From positions 1 to 64,000 of the forward strand of contig JAPEVF010000142.1 of the NCBI GenBank assembly GCA_029747585.1: a DNA stretch of 64,000 bases. Reading direction: 5' to 3'. The notes beneath the pieces were generated by a model. The model saw only the letters and a list, made by a program, of their open reading frames with translations. It ran no database searches and was not told the origin of the DNA. The position numbers and the translations under genes were made by a program. This stretch comes from Pleurotus djamor (lineage: Eukaryota; Basidiomycota; Agaricomycetes; Agaricales; Pleurotaceae). The first letter of the stretch is position 1, and each line of letters opens with the position of its first letter. Below are positions 51,160 to 63,421 of the stretch, one piece after another.

Positions 51160-53301
51160 TCATGGCTGCACGAGTTCGGCTTCTATTTGCTTGGCTTGAG
51201 TGATCAATGAGTGCAATCTGGTCAACTTCGCTGCTCGTTGCGCCGGGGTTATGGAGATCGGTTTGGTGACAATGGCACTACATGGGTTCTCTATATTGAG
51301 GGCGCAAGCGTCGCCAACAACTGCAGCTGGAGCGAGAGTTTTTGGGAAGATGGAAAGCCAACCAATTGACTTGACGGAGTCGTGTTGGGGAGAGAGTTTC
51401 GAAGCAACCTCGCTCGGAAGCGATGTAAGGGAAGAAAACTCGTCCAAAATGGGTAAAGTTGCCGAGGGCGTTCGCATTGGGAGTGCCTCGCAGGGCGAGA
51501 AGTCAGTCGCTGACTGTTGCAGGTCCACTAAAATAGTCATGATAGTTGAATAGGACAGATCACTTTGAAGAGGGACGACGCACATGGATGAGAGATATTG
51601 CTTGTCCACGCTGTCGTCGGCATGTAATGCGACGCAAACGGGTTGCTAGGTTCGTCGTGCCACACCTGGTCCAGTAGATCCGGTTGTGATAAGGGACTAC
51701 AAGATAAAGGGTCTGAAACTTGGATAAGACTAAACCCCTAGGAAAGGAGGACAGCATACATACCTTTTGGAAGTAATCCCTCTAAGGTAATATCATCGGG
51801 ATAGAATACCGGGGCCATTTCTGGAGCGCATGAAATCTCTGGAGCGTGGAAGGAGGATAAATTCAATTCGCCCAGGACTGCTGATTCTGGGGTATCAAAG
51901 AAGATCGATGACCAGTCATTTATCTTTAGATCAGGTGGGCCCTCGAAGAGTGGTGATGGCCCCGCGGAGGATGGCGAGGATGAAGGTGTCGAGTAGGACG
52001 TTGCAGTGTGGATTGTATTAGGTAAAGGGTCAGACACCAGCTGCAGTCTCGGACGAATGTGCATGCTGTGTCCGGAGGTGGGCTCCGTGAATGTGACCGA
52101 GCCATGGTGATTTCTGAAGAAGTCATCGTAAGAAGGAAGCGAGGGAGTCCTCGGTTCAGATAGAGAAGGGGTACTGGCCCGGCTTGAAGCGGTTGAGAAC
52201 AGGGAGGAGGTCGAGGAAGATATTGAACTGTATGAGCTTGAAGCAGACAAGACTCTGCATGGTTTCAAGTGAGTTCCAACAGAAAAAAAGGAAAGCGACG
52301 CCCACTGACCTTGACCGCTTTCTGGGCTCAAAGAGTGCCGTAGCAGGATCATCGTCGTCGTTGTCACTGTCGGGGGTCCGTCGTTTGCCCGTGACGCGGA
52401 CGCCGGCAACAACTGGCGAGGGTGGGTGTGTTGAGGGTGCATGTGTTGAAGCTGCGGAGGATGACTCCGACGCACTACCCACATCACTGGCACTCCCTTC
52501 TTGCCCCTCCTCTCCAACTGGATTCAACACAACTTTGGCGCGAGCTTTGCCCCTACGCTTGCGTTGTTTATCCTTGCTCGTCATGTCTTTAACGAGGGCA
52601 TCCAGTTTTCCCGCGAGAGCACTCTTGATGAACTTGTCGGAGTACAAGTCTCTTGCTGTGGCTTCCATTTGCACAAAAGCCAACGTAATGTTCGCCGGAA
52701 GTGGTTCGCCTGGCTGAGCAGCAAGTCGGTGTCCGTCTTCTGAGAGAGCACGAGTCGCTGCAGCGACAGTGGCCGCTTTAGATCCAGCGAAGTAGCTCTT
52801 GGATATCGTTGTCCAACCGATTCTACGCCGTATGTTGAGGAACCAAGTGTCGATGTGATGGGTGGATGTCGATGTTTCACGAGCGATGATAGTCCTCTGC
52901 CTTTTGGAAGGATATGGGTTGTGGATATTATCAAGCAGCCACTTATACGCAGTGGCAATGTATGGGGGATGGGCTGTAGATCCGAGCTCCGAATGAGACG
53001 GTGGTGGTGGCTGAGGTGTTTCGTCTTCCAAGTGCAGTTGTTCGAAAAGGCATTGAAGATCTGTGGTAAGACTAGCCTCAATCTGTGCTCGTTCTACAGA
53101 GAAGTCAAGGATGTGTGCAGCAAGCCGTTGGATGCGACCAGCAGTAACATAGGCCAGACTGGACAGCGTATCATCCAAAGGATGAGAGGTTAGATCGTCC
53201 AAGACGTGGTTCCAGGACTGCTCAAAAACCTCCAGAGAGGACGAGCCTTCCACAACGGACTTGATGAATTCGGTTTCTGCTTCGTCAAGGTTGACAGCCA
53301 T
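51160..53301 (-). CDS. HD1: HD1 homeodomain mating-type protein
   Basis: It starts MAVNLDEAETEFIKSV. Residues 1-100 form the helical dimerisation region that gives allele specificity. The homeodomain is at about 110-165 (YKWLLDNIHNPYPSKRQR, then HIDTWFLNIRRRIGW): the TALE-like spacing and WF-x-N-x-RRR recognition helix mark the HD1 class. Basic tracts KQRKRRGKARAK and EPRKRSRS are likely nuclear signals. An intron follows RSR; the Ser/Pro-rich C-terminus continues over at least two more exons to AKQIEAELVQP, with the last joins uncertain. HD1 must pair with an HD2 from a different mating type to activate dikaryon development. Confidence 0.88.
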
Positions 53302-53487
53302 TACTGTGTAGCGCGGGTGGGTGCGAGGGATTAGTTAGGGCGAAGCTGAGACTGGGCGTGGGGCTAAATGGTGAACTGCGTGTGAAGCGAGGACAATGGG
53401 GTCTCGGCAACTCCCGTCCATTGTTCGTTTGCTATACTTGACGCTCGCCACCCCACTCAAGGGCACACCTCAACAACCCGAAGACCC
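53302..53487. promoter_or_regulatory. Shared HD1/HD2 divergent promoter
   Basis: Only 186 bp separate the two start codons, so both genes must be driven from this interval. No obvious dimer-binding site was recognised by eye. Confidence 0.6.
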
Positions 53488-55403
53488 ATGGCCAACGTCA
53501 AGCACGAACGTATCAGGAGCGTCCTCTTGCAAATCGTGGAATCCAGTCGTTCATTGCAAACCAAAACGACGAAAGACGATTCAATTCCCGTCAGGTTGAA
53601 TGCTGAACACAACCCTTCGCGCCCACCCTCCCTCAATTTTCCACCTCTCCATGATTTTTCACTTGAACTTGGGTCGATGGGCGTCATTGAGCCTATCTCA
53701 AAGAAGGTCGCAGATGCTTTCCGCTCGAGATGCAACCAATTGCAAGCCCTTGTCAACGACCGGTTGTGCGAAATGCAGCACCGGTGTTCCCCCTCCGTCC
53801 AACCGCTACTGCGTTCATACCTGCAGAACTTCTACAACGAAAACGTTGACGAATTCAAAGCCGAACTGCTCCGATCCATCGAACAACATCGTAGCAAGTT
53901 CACTGTCGCACACAACAAGTCAGCCAACAAACCTCTATTCAATTCGGTATCAGTGTTCCCCTGTCCGTTGACATCCAACAAACTCAAATTTCCTCTAGGA
54001 TTTCGTGCCATTTCTGGAGAAATATTTCGAATTCAATGCTTACCCCTCCGCTGCCGATCGCATTCTTATGGCCAAGAAATCTATGATGACTCCACGGCAG
54101 ATCGAAGTTTGGGTATGTCTTACAGTGTTCTCTCAATACCGTAATGCCCCCTCACAGCTGTGGCGCTAGTTTCAAAATCACCGCAATCGTGCACGAAAGG
54201 AGGGGAAATGTCTGCCTCGTCTCCACCCTTCGGACAAGCTGCCAGATCTCGGCTTAGCAGGTCTAGAAGAGAGCATGTCTGATTTCATCAAATCTGAACC
54301 GGAGAAATCGAACTCGGACGGGTCTGATTCAGAGGATACAGAGCCCCGCAACCAAGGAGAGGAACTCGTAAGTTGTCTCTCAGTCACCCTACGCACACCT
54401 TTTTGATGGGCTTACACAGCACATTAAGAAGGCAACAGTACTCCCTAACGCGCTCGAGCCCTTGTCATCTACCCATGCGTTTCCTTCCGCTTACCTGGCG
54501 CCCCCAATCCCTTTCTCTCGGATGACCATCGAAGAATGCATCCCTGTTTTCTCTGGTGCGCCTTTACCATGGCTACGCTCACCATCGAGCCCAACTCCCA
54601 CTCCGTCCAAACATCGCCTTTTGACGAAATCCCAGATCAGTGAGCTGTCTGACCTCTTTGCACGTCTCACCGTGCGCGAGGGTTCCAGAAAAGTGATGCG
54701 AAGGAAGGCGACCCCGCCCCCAACGAAACCAAGCTGTGGCTCGTCCCATGCTGCTGCATGTGCGACCACCACAGTCCTGCATAAAGGCCGACATCCTTCA
54801 TTTGTTTCCACCCCCACCCCCCCTTCCTCCTCGGTATTCTCATCGTTCCTTGTCACGGACCGATTATCTTCCGGCCAGAACCTTCATCCACTTTCGACCG
54901 GGCTACCAGACACAGCGCCGCCTCCCAACAGCCGTAGGCGTAGAAAGTCGCCACAACTACCTAGGCGCGTTCCCGGCTCGACGCCAAGTTCACACACCCG
55001 CGTTCAGCAAATGCACCATCCGTATGCCTCCCCTTCGCGCGCTTCCTCTTCATCTTCTTGCCGCACGCCTTCATCAAGTAGCGAATCATTGAGCACGCCC
55101 CGTACTCCCGACAACTCCAATGCCCCACTACCATCTTCAACGTCAGCCACCAAGCCAATATCGTTACCATCATATGATCGCTCTCCGTGGACCAGCTACT
55201 TCAATCTTCCTCANTTNGAGAGCCCTAGTCCNAGTCCNTTCCAATCGAACCCAAGTTGGTTCCCTCAGGATCTATTTCTTCACAANCCCNTTTGGNGTTT
55301 CCGCNCTNTGCTGACANTTGTCTTACCTTCTTCGCATTGTTCTGCTGTTTTGCTTTGTCGCATTTGTTCCTTCGTGTTTTCCGTGTTTATTGCTACAAGT
55401 TAA
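53488..55403 (+). CDS. HD2: HD2 homeodomain mating-type protein
   Basis: It starts MANVKHERIRSVLLQIVE. Exon 2 begins DFVPFLEKYFEFNAYPS and carries the homeodomain, split by an intron after RQIEVW. The recognition helix WFQNHRNRARKEGK with its Asn and Arg residues defines the HD2 (typical homeodomain) class. Further exons encode SDKLPDLGLAGLEESMSDF, then a long Ser/Pro-rich tail with RRRRKSPQLPRR as a candidate nuclear signal. Frames run to a stop at 55403, but the 55214-55320 part has nine or more ambiguous bases, so the C-terminus is uncertain. Partner of the HD1 product. Confidence 0.88.
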
Positions 55404-55615
55404 CTAATTTATCTGTTGTATTTACATACCAAAGTCTCTGTATACCACTGTACTACGCGAATAGATCGAAACAAAGATTGGAATTTGGAAACTCCCAAAA
55501 TACCGATGCTCGATGATTCTCGCTGCCGTTGGATGAGAGACAGTGCGAGTGGCAAGTTACTTGGCGAACTTCGATGCCTTGAATGGCTCGTTAGCCCAGT
55601 CCATGTGGGACGCGA

Positions 55616-56652
55616 TCAATGCGATACACTCACCAAGCTCATCAACTGACCAAGACCACCCGAGTCGCTGCCTCCAGTGGTACTTCCGCCCATCTTGGAT
55701 TGCACCATCAACTTCATGACAGTCATGGCAGCGCCATTAACAGCGTCTTGTTTGTCTCCTGAAGCAGCACCGCCGGATTTGTCGAACAGTTTGGTGGCTT
55801 CGGCCATGGCGAGACTGATGAGCTTCGTCATACCTCCGGCGTCATCTTTGGGTGCGGATTTGTCTGAGGAGCTTCCTCCAGTGAATTGCTTAAGAACCTA
55901 ACGATCATCGTGAGTTCGCGTCCGACATTGAACTTCTTGACGATGTGACTTACTTGCATCGCAGCAGCACTACCGAGTAGGTTAGCACTCAGGCCACCAG
56001 GTGAGTTCTCCTCGTAAGCCTTCTTGTGGGCTTTCTGGACATCATCTTCATCGAGTGGCTTTGTTTGATCTTCCTGTGGTGCGCGGGGGAAGTTAGCGAT
56101 GTCATCAAGTCATCAAGTCATCGCGATCGGATTGTTCACCTTGTTGTTGTTGAGGAAGCTCAAGGCTGATGAGAACAGCGAGCTCTCTCCGGAACCATGT
56201 TGGTTGGCGGTCTTGACGACTTCGTCATCGTTGACTGTGTGGGTACCAGCAGGGGTTAGTAGTGACCAGAAAGTCAGGGCAAGGCTTGGATACTGACATG
56301 ACGGTGCGCCGTAGCTGCCTCCGTATCCTCCACTGCCACCTTGTCCGTAATTTCCACTGCCGTAGTTGTAGCCGCCTGAACCTCCTTGAGGAGGTTGGTT
56401 GTTCGGTGAGTTGAACTCAGCACCACCAGTCTTGGAAACATCGGCTGTGAAAGCAATCAGAGGATAAGCGACCAGGAAGATTAATGCCGATCATGAATTG
56501 ATCATGAAAGCTCTTACGTTGAGAGTCGCTCTTCTGTGAATCAGTGTAGGCGTCCAAGCCCTTCTTAGCGAGGTTCATGAATGTATCCTAGAGATCGAGA
56601 AGGCTTTGAGATCCCAGGAAACTTGAGAAAGCTGAGAGAAAGAGCGCACCAT
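55616..56652 (-). CDS. DUF7721-type small fungal protein
   Basis: The first exon is only the ATG (56652-56650), joined by an intron beginning GTGCGC to DTFMNLAKKGLDAYTDSQ. The middle is Gly/Tyr/Gln-rich (GGYNYGSGNYGQGG). The conserved block is VNDDEVVKTANQHGSGESSLFSSAL, then SLFSSALSFLNNNK, LDEDDVQKAHKKAYE and LLGSAAAMQVLKQFTGG. The C-terminal helices end MSLVSVSH. Function is unknown; the family is widespread in Agaricomycetes. It lies next to HD2 in the place where mushrooms often carry the beta-flanking gene, but I cannot confirm that identity. Confidence 0.6.
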
Positions 56653-57159
56653 GGTGATGTCTGTATGATCAGAGGTTCAGATGAAAGATGGGAGGTGAAT
56701 GGATTGGAATCTCGAATTCGGAGGCCTTATAAGGGGGACCCTGTTTGATAGGCACTGCCATAGGAGTGTTCCAAGATGAACTTGATGGACGCGAGCCGAG
56801 TTACGCAGAAAAAGGGCAAATTTGTAGGCCATATGACTTCGCTTCTGGGATGCCATGCACGTAAATTTCCTTCATTCGGTTCCACAGACCGCATCAAAAA
56901 TGGGTACTGGTTAGTCTTGACAAAGTCTCTTGGATCAAATGGCCCAGCCTGGTTAGAGCGTCCACAGGAATGAGTATCCCACCACTGATAGGCTGTTTGG
57001 CCAATGTCAGCGATGCAAAGTCGTTGGAGGTAGTCGAACACAAACAAGATTGGTGCACAAAGTTTGCGCGAAAGTCGTCACAATGGCTTACGTAAGAGGA
57101 CACTTGTCCCTCCCAATATTGCGGTAGCAAATTCGAGACGCGTCTTTCTTTCCCCGCCC

Positions 57160-60100
57160 ATGATACCCTCGACTATCAATGGGAACGCTTCGCAGATCAC
57201 TTCCCTGAAGCACTCGGACTCATCCCATTTGCCAATATCACGCAGTGCGACTTCGACCAACACCAAATGGCTCGCCGACTCTTCCAGTCCTGACCCCGAT
57301 GATCTATTCGCAAAATATCCTGTATCCGAGGTCAAAGCTGTCCAGCTAAGGCTAAGGTAACCTCGGCTTCCTTGCTTTTACTTCATTGTCTCAACCCTAT
57401 GATAGAGCCGATGCGGACGCGAAGCAGGAAGAACTCAGGCTGATGGTGGGGTGCGTATCATCCTTTATACGTCTCATCGACATGAATTTTATAATTACCA
57501 AGTGCAGAGAACGATACCGGGACCTTCTTCAAGCTTCTGCGTCTATAATATCTATTGCCCAATCCTCTGTCCGCGTCAAAGAGGCACTGGAAGAGACCAT
57601 GCAAGTAATACAAGCTCAGCGACCACTTGTTGTCCCTGCTTCCTCTGGAAACGAAGGTATGTCATTCGTGCAGCCTTTACATCCTACTTAACCAAGCACA
57701 TACATAGGCGATGCTCATCTCAAGTCTCTCCAGTTGCTCTCAGCTCACATGAAGCTTCTCCTCGACGCACCTGAACACTTATGGCGTCTCATCGAGAAGA
57801 AACATTACTTGACGGCTGCTTGGTTATTCCTACTATCAAGAGTCGTGTATCGATCTTTGGTGCAGCATGACGACTCCGACGAGGATACCTGGCAGAACCA
57901 AGGCATCGACGTTCTGGTATGTCCTACCAACACCTATCACTCGTACGCACAAGTCAAGACACCACTCCATTAGGAACAATTTCCTCTCGTCCAACGCCAG
58001 TGGGAAGCTGTGTCTCAATTTCGGTCCCAAATCATCCATCGAGCCACAATGTTTCTTCGTGAAAGTGTGCTTTCTTCCGATGTACGTCATTCGGTTCATG
58101 CGTAGAATCTTGCTGAACGTATCATAGGCTGCCTGTGCGGCCCTCCTAACGCTACACTTACTTGATTCGAAGCCACTTCTGGAAACATACAACATCTTCC
58201 TTGCACAGCGTATGAAGGCCCTACGCGTCATTATCGCATCCGCCTCCGGTCCTCCCACAGCGAATGGACATGCGCCCATGATGTCACGCAAACGCGAACC
58301 ACTCTCGACGAACATGAATATCGCCGCGTTCAAGCAAACACTACATTCTATCCTCGATTCCTTAAACGCCACCGTGAAGTCGTCAAGGGACATCTATTTC
58401 GACCATGCCGAGCGAGAACCCTTACTCACAACTGTGCTCAAATACATTCAATCGGACGGTCAATCACCTACAGCGTCCCCTTCCTTGAGCGGCGAACTTC
58501 GGCTTACGACTCAAACACTACTTGATAACTTGCCTTCTTCCACGCACCTATCGTTGTTACCACAAAATATGCGGTCCTACAAGCCGTATGTTGACCTCGC
58601 CTCGTCTTCATCATCAATACCTCAGCCTTCGATAACGCAAAAACTGGATTCCTGGTTCTCTGATGCTTGCGGCTCGGTCGTATCCGTGGCGACACAGTGG
58701 TTTACTCACATACAGGAGGTCAAGGAAGTTTGGGACTTCAGGGCGTCGTTGAACAAGTGGATTGCCGCGTCTTCAGGTTTGGATGGCAAGGAACACGGTC
58801 AACTTGTACAAGTCTTTGACAACATCAGTCGTCACCGTATTCTTGAAATATGGAAAGCGTCACAATCAAATGCTCATGCTGCGTTCCGGAAAAGTGTTGA
58901 CGAAGTTATGTCATCGACAAGTAACACTACGAAGTCACGGATAATAGGTTTGTGTCGTCGATGTCAATCTCTAAGTTTCATACTGACGCATCACAGAGGA
59001 GGATACCACCGAGTTTCTTTTCCAGGCGCCTCCCCTCCCGACAGTCCTCCATGCGTCCCCGACGTCTTTGAATTCTTTCCTGACATACAAGTCGCGTCTA
59101 TGTCATCAGTTGGAGTCAAGGACAGCTTTCCTAGACGAAATTTTGGCAACGCTGGAGAATTGTGCCAAGGCGTTGCAACGCGACTTGGCATATATGCAAC
59201 GTCGATCGGACCTGACCTCGAAGTAAGTTTTAAGCACCTTAATACCAGGAGTGTTGATGCCGTGTACTCAGTTCATTTTGCACTAGGAATGCGATCCAGC
59301 AACTACGAGAAGCGCATCAACCGGGATCTCAGGTACTCTGCAATGAATTGGTTGACACCCTTCAGTCTAGCATCGCCACGAGTGACATGTCTGGTATGTG
59401 TCCGAGCTGTCTAAATATCTGTCCTTCGTTGGAGGTTGACATAGCTACGCAGCAAAGGAAAATGAGACTGTCTTCATTGCTCGGGTTGCTGATCGACTAG
59501 CCAGCGCTTCGTCCCTTCCTGTCGAGCTCGGCTGCGGTTTGGAAACTGCCCAATGTCAGTAATGATTCGTCTACTCTTACACTTTGGTTGCTCATCTCCT
59601 GGTTAGCTTTCTGCGATAAATCGGGCAACGTCAGAGACCTTCTCATAGAACGCTACAGAGAAAGCGGCATTTCGACCATACTAGTGGAATACCATGGCTC
59701 CGTAACATCTGCACAAGATGCCAACTCTGGTAAGCGAGCGGACATCTGATGTATTTCCGGTGTTGACGCAACGTAGCTACGAGGGCACCGTCGTGCGCGC
59801 TCTTTCAGGCACTCCTAGACCTGCAAACGTGCCATCGACGTCTAGGATACCATTGGCTTTTTCCATCCATCAATTCTGCTTCAGGATGGTTCCGTTCGTT
59901 CATCAATCGGCTTTTAGATGGGGCCTTGGGACCGATGTACCTACTCGACCTAGCCTTCCTTCAGAGAATAGCTAAATGTCGCCCAGAGTGGGATGATATC
60001 CAAACATCTCTGACACAAATGATATGTGATATCCAGGCAAAGGTGCAGTTCTTGATTGATGTCAACTGAGCGGTCACTGATGACAAGATTTCAGCATCCC

Positions 60101-60352
60101 AACCTAGTGTCAGACGGGTTGGACAAGATAATATCGGATCACTTCCTGCGTACACAGACCCTCTTCGCGCCGTTTCTGCTCCTACCATCAACATTCACAC
60201 CTTACAACGGCGGTGAAAATGGAGACAAATTTGCTGGTCTTCTCCCACACGGATCGGTCTCAGTGGACCAGCAGTTCAACCCTGCATTGGCCACCGCTGC
60301 GCCGTCGACTCGTTTTGGATTGCTCCTGGTTGGGGACGGTGAGGCTCGGTAG
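57160..60352 (+). CDS. COG1: Conserved oligomeric Golgi complex subunit 1 (COG1)
   Basis: Part of the COG tether for retrograde traffic within the Golgi. The first exon starts MIPSTINGNASQITSLK and ends KYPVSEVKAVQLRL. The next exons give ADADAKQEELRLMVG and ERYRDLLQASASIISIAQSS, the N-terminal COG/Vps51 coiled coil. Later blocks are LLLDAPEHLWRLIEKKHYLTAAWLFLL, FPLVQRQWEAVSQF and AACAALLTLHLLDSK, and a long helical middle containing KLDSWFSDACGSV. The C-terminus STRFGLLLVGDGEAR resembles fungal COG1 ends; exon joins after 58,950 are less certain. It has about ten introns and is divergent from the DUF7721 gene. Confidence 0.8.
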
Positions 60353-60908
60353 CAGATGCTATGTAGAGAATGTTTGTTATGATTGTCTACATGTTCCGTT
60401 CTGATGCATTGCACAATCACGTCGCTGTGCCATCACCTACCCCAAGGATAAATGTCAAACCGGAGAATACACGTGAAGACATAGATACGATGGATTGATT
60501 CTGGCAAAGGTCAGTAGTGATGGGATTGGAATTGACGGGGTGTCGACCAGGATTGGATTGGCCCTCCAACGGAAGCACTGGAAGAATATCACATCTTGAT
60601 GGGCTCGAATATGGGATGGATACGGGGATATATAACTACGGAGCCTAACGAGATGCTCGCTTTCCTGCCATGCTGGTCTGGCGCAACTATTTTCCAGTTT
60701 GACAGAGTCTGGGACCGTGAAACAATTGGACCGCGTGCAACGCTCGACACCACAATCTCGACACTCCGCCCTGACCCACCCACCCGCTCTTGACACCGCC
60801 CGCAACATTCTACAAGCCCACAGCGAGGCCAACGGGCCTATGCGCGTTGGAATAGTGGCCCTTGGGTCTTGAGGAAGGGTTAACGTTTGCGTTGAGCTTG
60901 GGGGCAGG
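60353..60908. other. Intergenic, no gene seen
   Basis: About 550 bp between COG1 and the seven-helix gene. A minus-strand frame at 60832-60455 is open but has no conserved features or introns, so I treat it as chance. Confidence 0.5.
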
Positions 60909-62449
60909 ATGTACTGTGAGTTGATTTGGTCGCTTATCGTAGAGTTGTGGGTCCCCTGATCAGCGTTTGGTGTTCGCTTTAGCCTTCGTCGAATCCCCTA
61001 ACCTCGGTCACCTCGCACCTTCTTTCTTCGCTCTCCATATCGCTGGCGGGCACATCGGTCTCCCTTTTCTCGTCCTGACATTCCTGCTGTCCAGCGATGT
61101 CGTTCGCCATCCAACTCTCATTAATTTCTGCTTGACTTGGATCATCTACTCGGTTGTATATTGTCTTGGGTGAGTCCTACGATCCCTACATACGGAATGC
61201 GGGGAACTGAAACGACTATGGAAGGTTGTACAAGGGCATTCGGTTCAATGACAATATTCAGAGTATGACGTGCCGCGTTCAGGCAATCTTAATCAAAGGC
61301 GCTCCCCCAATGTGCGTAGCGATTGCGGGAACCATTGGAGTATGTGCTAAGTTTGTATACAGGGCATCGGTTGCCGGACTACTTGTGGTCATACAAGTGC
61401 GTCTCACCTTTCATGCTGTTCCGTCACTTTGCTGATCCGAGGCTAGGTGTTTACCGCTATCTACTTTCCCTCTCCTCCCTCTCCTCTTCGGCCAAGATGG
61501 CCAGCTACCGCTTGGTTAATCTTCGTATGTAGACCGCCGCATCACTCCCAGCATCTTGATTCTAAAATCCCATCCAGAGCTTATTCCTTCCCTACATCAT
61601 CTTCGGCATCTTCGCTCTACCAACAGCGGTCGTGAGTGCGACCAATTCTCGCCTTTAATATATTACTGAAGTATTCAACAGATGATTCAAGAGTTGCCTG
61701 ACTCCTTGACGCCGGCAAATGGTCTCTACTGTACTACGAAGATGGAGCCATTGTGAGCTGCGATGTCTCTACGAGTTCCATTCTCCATCTCATCACCAGC
61801 CCAGCCGTCGTTTCAGCGTCCCGGTATTCTGCACACTGATTGTGGTTTTGATCATTGTCCTCGAGAGTGCGTATACCATCAGCAACTGTTTCTGACCCAG
61901 GCTCATCTCCGTCTAGTCGCCATAGGCATTCGGTATTACATGGCCCGTTCGCGTATATTGAGGATTTTCCCTCTGGCCAATCGGCAGACTTCCCCTTCGA
62001 TGTGCGCTCGTGTTGGTATATTCAATCTGTATTCGGTTGCTACTTTGAGGTATGTTCTTGCCCACCCTACCCTTAGTAGTACTTCATTAATTGGAGTATC
62101 ACCAATCAGTGCGGGTATCTTCTTCATATCCAATTCTCAGAGCCCGTGGCCGTTCATGGTTCAGGCAGCTTTACCGCTTACTGCGGTTGTGGTTTTCGGT
62201 ACTCAAAGGGTTCGTGGTAGAGTCTTTTGTCATCCATACCCCCGTTGACCCCGCTTTTAGGATCTCTTCTATACATGGAGCTTCTGGAAGCGACGCAGAC
62301 GGAAGACAACCGAAGATATCGAAAGCTCTGCACCCAACTCTGCTGGGTTAATGGAGATGCCGCTTCCCGACATCGACAGCCTGAACATATCGTCGACGAA
62401 TTTTGCTCCAGGGTATACGCCAACGAATTCGCAGCAAAGCTTGAAGTGA
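60909..62449 (+). CDS. Seven-helix membrane protein of Agaricomycete type
   Basis: A tiny first exon (ATGTACT) joins CCTTCGTCGAATC, giving MYSFVESPNLGHLAPSFF. About ten exons alternate with 45-65 nt introns. Hydrophobic segments include HIAGGHIGLPFLVLTFLL, LINFCLTWIIYSVVYCL, ASVAGLLVVIQ, LFLPYIIFGIFALPTAV and VPVFCTLIVVLIIVLE, consistent with seven helices. The cytoplasmic tail has WKRRRRK and ends TPTNSQQSLK. The family is common in mushrooms and GPCR-like in topology but lacks a known ligand. It is not the STE3 pheromone receptor: no STE3 motifs and no pheromone precursor gene were seen. Confidence 0.65.
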
Positions 62450-62718
62450 ACGACTTCTAAGTGTTTGTTGTATAGTTCGTGCCGTTTGGGCAATATCGTC
62501 GGTGCTGTACAAGCATGGCCCCAGATATATCTGCGCTAGGCCAGGGAATGCTTTCGCTGCGAGACCGAGATTTGTGGATACATAGATTTGTAATTTATAG
62601 GCATAATTATCACTTGCATGGACGATATTTTCTTGTGGGATTTGTGGAAGCATTATATGGGATATATTAGACCGACGCCCGCGTGTACAAATGAGTGACT
62701 ATAATCGAAGCAGCGGAA

Positions 62719-63157
62719 CTATGCACCACCACTGAATGAAACGGAGAGACATAAGCATGGAAGAGAGACGTAAATCACGGATGAGAACGTACACAAGAAT
62801 GTTGTTTCTAAGGTGAGAAGTCAGCACGACACGTCACTTGGGTTGGAGAAGGGGTGTACGCACATTGGGATGTGGATGAGCTTAACAAAGTAGCCAATGA
62901 AACCCATAATGCCGAAACCAATGGCAACAGCCTTGCATATTTGGGTGAATTCTGAAGAAGGATTCTTTAGCGACTGAGCCAGAGGGTTGGACGGTGCTGC
63001 AAACCTTTTTGTGAAGGCTTTGTGCAACGGGTGAGGAACTGTAACGGAAGGATCGTCAGACTTTGTTGCAGCACGACGCAGACAATCCACGCACCAAGTT
63101 TCCTTCCTTGACGAATTGCTGGGGTATCTCGACGAATTCACGAAGCTTGTCGGACAT
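62719..63157 (-). CDS. SSS1: Sec61 gamma subunit (SecE family)
   Basis: The small tail-anchored subunit of the ER protein translocon. Five exons give MSDKLREFVEIPQQFVKEGN, FLTRCTKPSQK, EFTQICKAVAIGFGIMGFIG, YFVKLIHIPI, NNILV and a final exon GGA before the stop (62719). The length of about 70 aa, the amphipathic N-terminal helix and the single membrane helix match the family closely. Confidence 0.92.
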
Positions 63158-63421
63158 TTTTGGTGGACGGTGGTGGTGTTGGTGGTAGCGGTACAAGGGG
63201 TTTTTGGGTTGACGTTGACATTTGCTGGCGGTTTCGCCTGCCTTTTGGCCCTCAGGAGATTATTCCCACGGTCAGTAAGACCACGTCGACACATTTTGTT
63301 TCCGATCCCAAGTCGTCCGTGACATTTCGAGGAACGCGTGCATGCGTATGTTTTTATTTTTTCTCCAAGTACATCACGCAAATCTAAGTCCAACTCCCTT
63401 GTTTTAGTATTTCACGCATGA

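Noticed and set aside
60455..60832. 125-codon minus-strand frame downstream of COG1
   Set aside because: No introns, no conserved motif and unlikely composition; treated as chance.
60909..62449. STE3-type pheromone receptor (B mating locus)
   Set aside because: The seven-helix protein lacks STE3 motifs, and no CaaX-ending pheromone precursor gene is nearby.
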